DNA of 64,000 nucleotides from the NCBI RefSeq assembly GCF_030406325.1, contig NZ_JAUEQY010000005.1, forward strand, positions 248,001-312,000, written 5' to 3'. Both the position numbers and the translations under genes were made by a program. A model generated the notes under the pieces. It saw nothing but the letters and a program-made list of their open reading frames with translations, did no database searches and was not told where the DNA came from. The DNA is from Actinomadura sp. DC4. GTDB lineage: Bacteria > Actinomycetota > Actinomycetes > Streptosporangiales > Streptosporangiaceae. Shown here in pieces: positions 62,324-64,000 of the stretch (the first letter of the stretch is position 1; each line of letters starts with the position of its first letter).

Positions 62324-62699
62324 CCTCGACGAACTCGCCTTACCTCGGCGCAGTCGCGCCCTGCCTGAAGACCAGGCGGAGGCCGGCTGAGACGGTTTGT
62401 CCCGTGACGGAGCCTCAACGCGTCTTGGGAAAGGCTTTTTCTGGATCTCCCCAGCGCCTTCGGCCTGATCTGAGGACCAGGTCACGTGGTCATCTGGGCG
62501 GACGAGCCGGGGCCCGGCCATCAGCAGGTCTCTAGCCCAGGATGCGGGCCGGGTCAGCGCCGGGAGAAAAGTCGGCGAGTTCGCTGGGATCGCGGTCGGT
62601 GGCCGTGTCTTCCGCCCAGCCGACCGCATGGGTCACCACGTAGTCCCGTTCCCTGCCGGTCTTCTGTGCTCAGCCACTCCCGCGCACGCATGGGCCGGA
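62324..62699. other. intergenic with a short coding remnant
   Basis: There is no intact gene. On the minus strand about 62640-62533 reads THAVGWAEDTATDRDPSELA and stops at a natural TAG, which looks like the 3' end of a lost gene because no start or ribosome-binding site precedes it. Confidence 0.4.
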
Positions 62700-64000
62700 T
62701 CATGCCACTGCCTTGTGGCCGTTGAGGCTCGGAGGGCCGAACCAGCGGTGCAGTGCCGTCTCCAGGCCAGGGCCGCCGGCCCAGGCCACGTAGCCGTCAG
62801 GGCGGACCAACCGGGGGTCTCCGCCGTCGCGGACTTCGACGCGGTCCGTCCAGCCCTCCGGCGCGGGTGCGCCGATGAGGACGGCGCGGCCGTCCAGGGC
62901 GGCCGGGACGTCCACGGCGCGGCCGGACACCTCCGGGTAGGTGATCCCGATGCCCGACAGTTCCAGCGCGACGGCGTGGCGGGCCTCCGGGACGGCCAGC
63001 AGCCCCGTCACGATCTCCCGGACGGCCGAAGCGTCGGGGTCCGGCACACCGAGTACCGCCTGCGCTCGGGTGCTCAGCAGTACACGGGCGGCGATCGGAT
63101 GGCGCTCGTCGTGATAGCTGTCGAGCAACCCCGAAGGCGCATGCCCCCGGACCTGCGCGGCCAGTTTCCAGCCGAGGTTCACCGCGTCCTGCAGGCCCAG
63201 ATTCAGCCCCTGGCCGCCGACCGGGAGGTGGACGTGCGCCGCGTCGCCCGCGAAGAGCACGCGGCCGTGGCGGTACCGCTGCAGCTGCCGGGCCGCGTCG
63301 CCGAACCTCGAAGCCCACAGCACCTCGCCCACCTCGATGCCCGGTCCGTGCGCGGCGGTCAGCCCCCTCTGCAGCTCCCCGGCCGTAACGGGCGCGTCCC
63401 GGCCCAGCCGCTGCTGCTCCTCCCCGAAGATGATCACGCGGTGGCGTCCGCCCGACAGCGGCAGCAGGAATCCCGACGTCGACGACGGCAGCTGCCATTC
63501 GTCCGCGAGCCCGGCCGGTTCGCCCGCGAGGCGAAGGTCGGCGACGACCAGCGAGACCCGCGCCGACGTGCCCGGGAACGCCGCGCCCAGCAGCGTACGG
63601 ACCGTGCTGTGGCCACCGTCGGCCGCGACCAGCCAGCCCGCCCGGTGGTCGCGTCCGCCCGCCGTGACGGTGACGCCCTCGCCGTCCTGTGACACGGCGG
63701 TGACGGCCGCGCCGCGCAGCACCGGAGTACGTAGCCGCGCCTCGATCGCCGCCGCTATGTGCGCCTGTTCGATGCCGAGCTGGTACGGGAAGCGCGTCGG
63801 CAGGTCGGTGTAGTCGATCGGGACGCCCGAGAAGTGCCCGGCGGGCACGCGCGCCTCGGCGTACGGCTCGATCGCCTCCAGCAGGCCGCGGTCCGCCAGC
63901 ACCTCGACCGAGCGGGGCTGCACGGCGAGGGCCTTCGACTGCGCGGTCGGCCGGGCGTCGCGTTCCAGGACCAGGACGTCGAGGCCCGCCCGCTCCAGCT
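62700..64000 (-). CDS. FAD-dependent aromatic hydroxylase (PHBH fold), 5' partial
   Basis: The frame remains open at the window edge, where the sequence reads LDVLVLERDARPTAQSKALA, the beta-strand after the N-terminal GxGxxG motif, which lies outside. The DG motif region and second FAD motif are clear (GRVLFAGDAAHVHLPVGGQG, then NLGLQDAVNLGWKLA). The C-terminal thioredoxin-like domain typical of the RdmE/PgaE class is present (RAVLIGAPAPEGW). It hydroxylates an aromatic or polyketide substrate with NAD(P)H and O2. It is about 55 kb from the PKS end and its own pathway may continue beyond the window. Confidence 0.95.
   Translation of the reverse strand, partial: LERAGLDVLVLERDARPTAQSKALAVQPRSVEVLADRGLLEAIEPYAEARVPAGHFSGVPIDYTDLPTRFPYQLGIEQAHIAAAIEARLRTPVLRGAAVTAVSQDGEGVTVTAGGRDHRAGWLVAADGGHSTVRTLLGAAFPGTSARVSLVVADLRLAGEPAGLADEWQLPSSTSGFLLPLSGGRHRVIIFGEEQQRLGRDAPVTAGELQRGLTAAHGPGIEVGEVLWASRFGDAARQLQRYRHGRVLFAGDAAHVHLPVGGQGLNLGLQDAVNLGWKLAAQVRGHAPSGLLDSYHDERHPIAARVLLSTRAQAVLGVPDPDASAVREIVTGLLAVPEARHAVALELSGIGITYPEVSGRAVDVPAALDGRAVLIGAPAPEGWTDRVEVRDGGDPRLVRPDGYVAWAGGPGLETALHRWFGPPSLNGHKAVA

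Noticed and set aside
1-64000. CRISPR arrays and insertion sequences
   Set aside because: No regularly spaced repeats of CRISPR type and no transposase with terminal inverted repeats were seen; the only strong tandem array is the mini-ORF repeat at 10.5-10.8 kb.

Overview
The window is 64 kb of a high-GC actinobacterial chromosome. The support is the base composition, frequent GTG starts and ATGA/GTGA stop-start overlaps, Scr1-type XRE regulators, a DUF574-type methyltransferase, a chaplin-like secreted protein and many ECF/GntR/TetR/LuxR-type regulators. The frequent CGTACGG tetracodon style and gene content fit a filamentous actinomycete (Streptosporangiales or Streptomyces relatives). That placement is inference; no marker gene here fixes it.

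Region 1 (1-7.5 kb) is the end of a modular type I polyketide pathway: the last two modules, KS(partial)-AT-ACP and KS-AT-ACP, then a thioesterase, translationally coupled to a tailoring P450. Neither module has a ketoreductase, so the released chain should carry a 3,5-diketo head. At the other edge (62.7-64 kb) is part of a PHBH-fold FAD hydroxylase.

Region 2 (7.6-20.4 kb) is a run of small transcription units: a two-gene unit with a SUKH-like protein; an XRE-cupin regulator divergent from a thioredoxin-reductase-like flavoprotein; a class I methyltransferase preceded by a striking tandem array of ATGA-coupled mini-ORFs; a 52-residue zinc-ribbon protein; a choice-of-anchor-like exported protein ending in LPVTG; a WYL regulator; a membrane protein; a ROK regulator; and a frameshifted nitrilase-family gene.

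Region 3 (20.4-28 kb) holds a degenerate cyclase-like protein, an Scr1-type regulator, a SAM methyltransferase, the decayed remains of a PCMT-like peptide-maturation methyltransferase, a TetR/VOC pair with duplicated operators, and an aldo-keto reductase. Region 4 (28-36 kb) looks developmental or cell-envelope related: a chaplin-like protein, an NlpC/P60 hydrolase, an exported basic protein and an atypical LuxR-type regulator, followed by a cyanophycinase-cyanophycin synthetase operon.

Region 5 (36-46 kb) has two more cyclase-like paralogues, two paralogous GntR/UTRA regulators, a GNAT enzyme, a sigma factor fused to a transmembrane and exported domain, a secreted GDPD phosphodiesterase, tRNA-Arg(ACG) with a strong terminator, and gene debris. 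Region 6 (46-52 kb) is a divergent two-component system next to a lipoprotein/adaptor/ABC exporter operon; a 16-bp motif (15/16 identical) sits before both the kinase and the exporter operon.

Region 7 (52-62.5 kb) has a 773-residue protein combining a papain-like (glutamine-deamidase-type) domain with a nucleotidyltransferase-like DUF6932-type domain and an His-Pro-Gln-rich linker, overlapped by a small coiled-coil partner. It continues with an MFS transporter, a GlxA-type regulator, an operon of two thiamine-diphosphate enzymes (a short DXS and an unfused 2-oxoglutarate dehydrogenase E1), and a CX5R phosphatase. The best candidates for undescribed biology are the mini-ORF cascade (10.5-10.8 kb), the papain/NTase fusion (52-54.3 kb), the membrane-tethered sigma factor (40.3-41.5 kb) and the shared two-component motif (46.8/48.2 kb).
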